The notes below the pieces were generated by a model, which saw nothing but the letters and a program-made list of their open reading frames with translations, had not been told where the DNA came from and ran no database searches. Positions 62,545 through 64,000 of a DNA stretch of 64,000 bases are shown here, in pieces. The translations under genes and the position numbers were made by a program. This stretch comes from Hallerella porci (lineage in GTDB: Bacteria; Fibrobacterota; Fibrobacteria; Fibrobacterales; Fibrobacteraceae). The DNA lies in contig NZ_QGHD01000009.1 of assembly GCF_003148885.1 (NCBI RefSeq), forward strand, positions 31,937 to 95,936, given 5' to 3'. Every line of letters starts with the position of its first letter. Positions within the stretch are counted from its first letter, which is position 1.

Positions 62545-62657
62545 AGGAACAGGCTGAAGGTCTCATCGCTGTCAACAAGAGAAAGGAAGGCGATAAGGGT
62601 CAGACCGTCGCCCAGTTCCTCAAAATGACCGCTGATGACAGAAAAGTCATCCGCTAA
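62542..62657 (+). pseudogene. Second copy of the thrS 3' end (last ~38 codons)
   Basis: It aligns with 62279-62397 over its whole length, beginning AAAAGGAACAGG in both, with one 3-base deletion (an ATG codon) and about ten substitutions. The frame is kept to a stop (TAA here, TAG in thrS): KEQAEGLIAVNKRKEGDKG then QTVAQFLKMTADDRKVIR. Preserved frame and mostly conservative changes mean it derives from a once-functional, slightly different thrS allele rather than a fresh copy. It has no start and is not expected to be translated. Confidence 0.88.
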
Positions 62658-62670
62658 TCTGGCATTCGTC

Positions 62671-62699
62671 ATTGCTAGCCCCTGAAGGGGCGAAGCAAT
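62671..62699. repeat. 29-bp palindromic element
   Basis: ATTGCT-AG-CCCC-TGAA-GGGG-CGA-AGCAAT. It sits between the second thrS 3' end and its terminator. Without it, the stop-to-terminator distance (54) falls to 25, close to the 23 seen for the intact thrS, so it looks inserted. Confidence 0.7.
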
Positions 62700-62711
62700 C
62701 CATGAAATTTA

Positions 62712-62745
62712 AAACGCAGACTCGATTGAGCCTGCGTTTGCTTTT
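62712..62745 (+). terminator. Terminator belonging to the second thrS 3' end
   Basis: AAACGCAG-A-CTC-GATT-GAG-C-CTGCGTTT followed by GCTTTT. Same GAGCCT(G/A)CGTT right arm as the thrS terminator at 62421, so the duplicated segment includes the terminator. It may also stop the leftward AIPR transcript. Confidence 0.8.
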
Positions 62746-62777
62746 ACGATTTCTTAATCATCTTGTCTAAATGGTCT

Positions 62778-63875
62778 TTAAAATTCTTTTGTATGATTTT
62801 TCGAGGATTGCTTATTCCGTCCCCTTGTCTGTATGTTTGTTCTGCTTTTTTCAACAACGAAATAGAATTGCGTATTTTTTTTCTCCAGATCCTTAGATTT
62901 TTCTTTTCGTATGACATAAAGAATATAACAGCATTCTTGTTCGGTAAGAGTATTGTCTGTATTTTTTATTAGGTGGAACAATTCTATCATTGGAACTAGT
63001 TGATCTAAATCAAGCGAATCTCCGAAAATTTCATCATAATAGTTTGTGAAAAGTTTCCGTTTTTGATTCGTCACTTTTTCTGGATTACCTTGATAGGCGT
63101 ATATGATTTTTGCTAGAAGTTCCATTGGTATTCTCTTTTCGTATGTGGCGGAGATTTCACCAACATCTCCCGCTTTTCTCACATACAAAATTCCTTTTTG
63201 TTTTAAATAATTCTCTATTTGAATTTGTTTATAATCAATAGATTTCAAGTCACTTACTTTAATTGCATTTTGACTGTTTGTATATTCTGCGATCCGGCTT
63301 TTCAAAATACAAGCTCCTTCATCATCATCTGATACTTTGAAAATTCGTATCAAAATTTTTGCCGTTCGTAGATTTTTTATTCTTTCCTCATTGGAAGAAT
63401 CATTCAGATAATCATATATTGAACGAATTGTTTGGCCTCCATTTACAAGTTGGAAACCCTTTAACGAAAATCGATATTTTGTTTTTGCGTTTTGTTCGGA
63501 AACATTTAAATCCGTTGTTACAAAAGTTAGTCCATTGTTAAACATAAAGAAGTTTTCCGGTTCTTCTTTTAATGTTTTTTGAATATTTAGATTGAACGAG
63601 GTTTCCCCCAAATATCCTCTAACATTGTCGTAAAGTAATGAAATATCTAAAACGGATTTCTTCACTTTTTCATCATCTTCGATATTGTATTCTTTCGCCA
63701 AAGAATCATTTCGCCCCATAATGCGAATCACATCAATCAAGCTTAGTTTAACAACATAGGAATTTTCTGTTGAAAGTTCGTTTCTATTACATTTCAAAAA
63801 ATCACCTGTTCTTACAATAAAAGAACATTCTTTTTCTTTAGACTCTATCCATAAAACTGTGTCATTCACCACCAA
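62778..63875 (-). pseudogene. AIPR-type abortive-infection protein, N-terminally truncated
   Basis: 365-residue frame with the conserved core of the AIPR family (PF10592): LYDNVRGYLGETSFNLNIQK, FFMFNNGLTFVTTD, LKGFQLVNGGQTIRSIYDYL, then IAEYTNSQNAIKVSDLKS. The residues before NVRGYLG number only ~85, while family members normally carry a few hundred more. The upstream end runs into the left end of an IS256-type element, so the first residues (MVVNDTVL) probably come from the IS. Base composition is clearly more AT-rich than the core genes, a sign of transfer. AIPR proteins are linked to phage resistance. Confidence 0.82.
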
Positions 63876-63876
63876 G

Positions 63877-63895
63877 CATCATTTGAAAAATGATG
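63877..63895 (+). repeat. Hairpin upstream of the transposase gene
   Basis: CATCATTT-GAA-AAATGATG, perfect 8-bp arms. IS elements often carry such hairpins to shield the transposase from outside transcription; here this is inference. Confidence 0.65.
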
Positions 63896-63912
63896 TAAAT
63901 TGAGGAACTATG

Positions 63913-64000
63913 ATGACACACGAAGAATATAAAGAGATGATCAAAAAAGCAGCATCTCAGTTCAAAACAGGAAAGCCAATTTTTGGCAAAGACGGAGCAT
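63913..64000 (+). CDS. IS256-family (mutator-type) transposase, N-terminal fragment
   Basis: 29 codons before the window ends. MTHEEYKEMIKKAASQFK then TGKPIFGKDGA matches the start of IS256-type transposases (EEYKE...KAMEQ...SGKPLFGKDGAF pattern). GAGGA lies 6 bases before this ATG; an ATG one codon earlier is possible. The DDE catalytic residues would lie beyond the window. Confidence 0.75.
   Translation, partial: MTHEEYKEMIKKAASQFKTGKPIFGKDGA

Larger units (their letters stand above)
63850..64000 (+). mobile_element. Left end of an IS256-family insertion sequence (partial)
   Basis: It contains the transposase start and a hairpin before it. The outer boundary is not exactly placed; it lies near ATAAAACTGTGTCATTCACC (63851-63870), which reads into the truncated AIPR gene. 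The right end and any target duplication are outside the window. Confidence 0.65.

Overview
The window looks like a chromosomal segment of a Fibrobacterota bacterium (Fibrobacter/Hallerella type). The signs are a FISUMP (Fibrobacter succinogenes major paralogous) domain protein (30174-31844), a secreted GH5 endoglucanase with a sorting-type C-terminal domain (45636-46970), a DUF3332 lipoprotein, a lipoprotein with a poly-serine linker, many Gram-negative outer-membrane barrels and an LptE-like protein. Base composition is moderate and A/T-ending codons dominate, except in the 3' part of thrS and in the far right end. No rRNA, tRNA or CRISPR array was recognised.

Layout. 1-1439: start of an HrpA-type helicase, a zinc-ribbon protein and a DUF3332 lipoprotein, all leftward. 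1718-5053: a membrane-anchored solute-binding protein followed by a Cache/HAMP/GGDEF diguanylate cyclase, with no transporter genes. 5421-6948: two tandem paralogous membrane-anchored proteins and an unknown protein. 6887-13155 (leftward): a tight surface-polysaccharide operon whose genes nearly all overlap. It has two FdtA-type ketoisomerase paralogs, a DegT aminotransferase, a hexapeptide acyltransferase, a GNAT/FemAB-like protein, a Wzx flippase and two GT2 glycosyltransferases. 13177-19393 (leftward): an expansin-like lipoprotein, a 498-aa unknown coiled-coil protein, dinB, uvrC and an outer-membrane protein.

19496-28986 (rightward): inositol monophosphatase, two tandem NSS transporters, an orphan LytTR regulator, then a second glycan cluster (flippase, LicD, PLP enzyme, LicC-like nucleotidyltransferase, GT8-like transferase) that suggests decoration of a glycan with a phospho-amino-alcohol. 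28976-32924: a degenerate GGDEF protein, the FISUMP protein and a DUF2914 protein. 32963-40763: a metal-homeostasis block. A DtxR/MntR-type repressor precedes two abutting 19-bp DtxR-like boxes, which precede an operon of outer-membrane barrel, FeoA, FeoA, FeoB and a 52-aa Cys-rich FeoB partner. PepSY-like, ZIP, RcnA/NicO-like and DUF1007 genes follow.

40856-62397: mostly housekeeping genes (serS, lptE, murD, ffh, purL, thrS) with an AdoHcyase-like protein, a 52-aa microprotein with an NhaC antiporter, the cellulase, a GtrA/flavoprotein/GT-C operon, an M16 peptidase and a 43-bp x 6 tandem repeat between murD and ffh. 62398-64000: an island-like junction. The 3' end of thrS and its terminator are present a second time, short palindromes lie between and after them, and an AIPR-type abortive-infection gene follows, cut off at its N-terminus by an IS256-family element that leaves the window.
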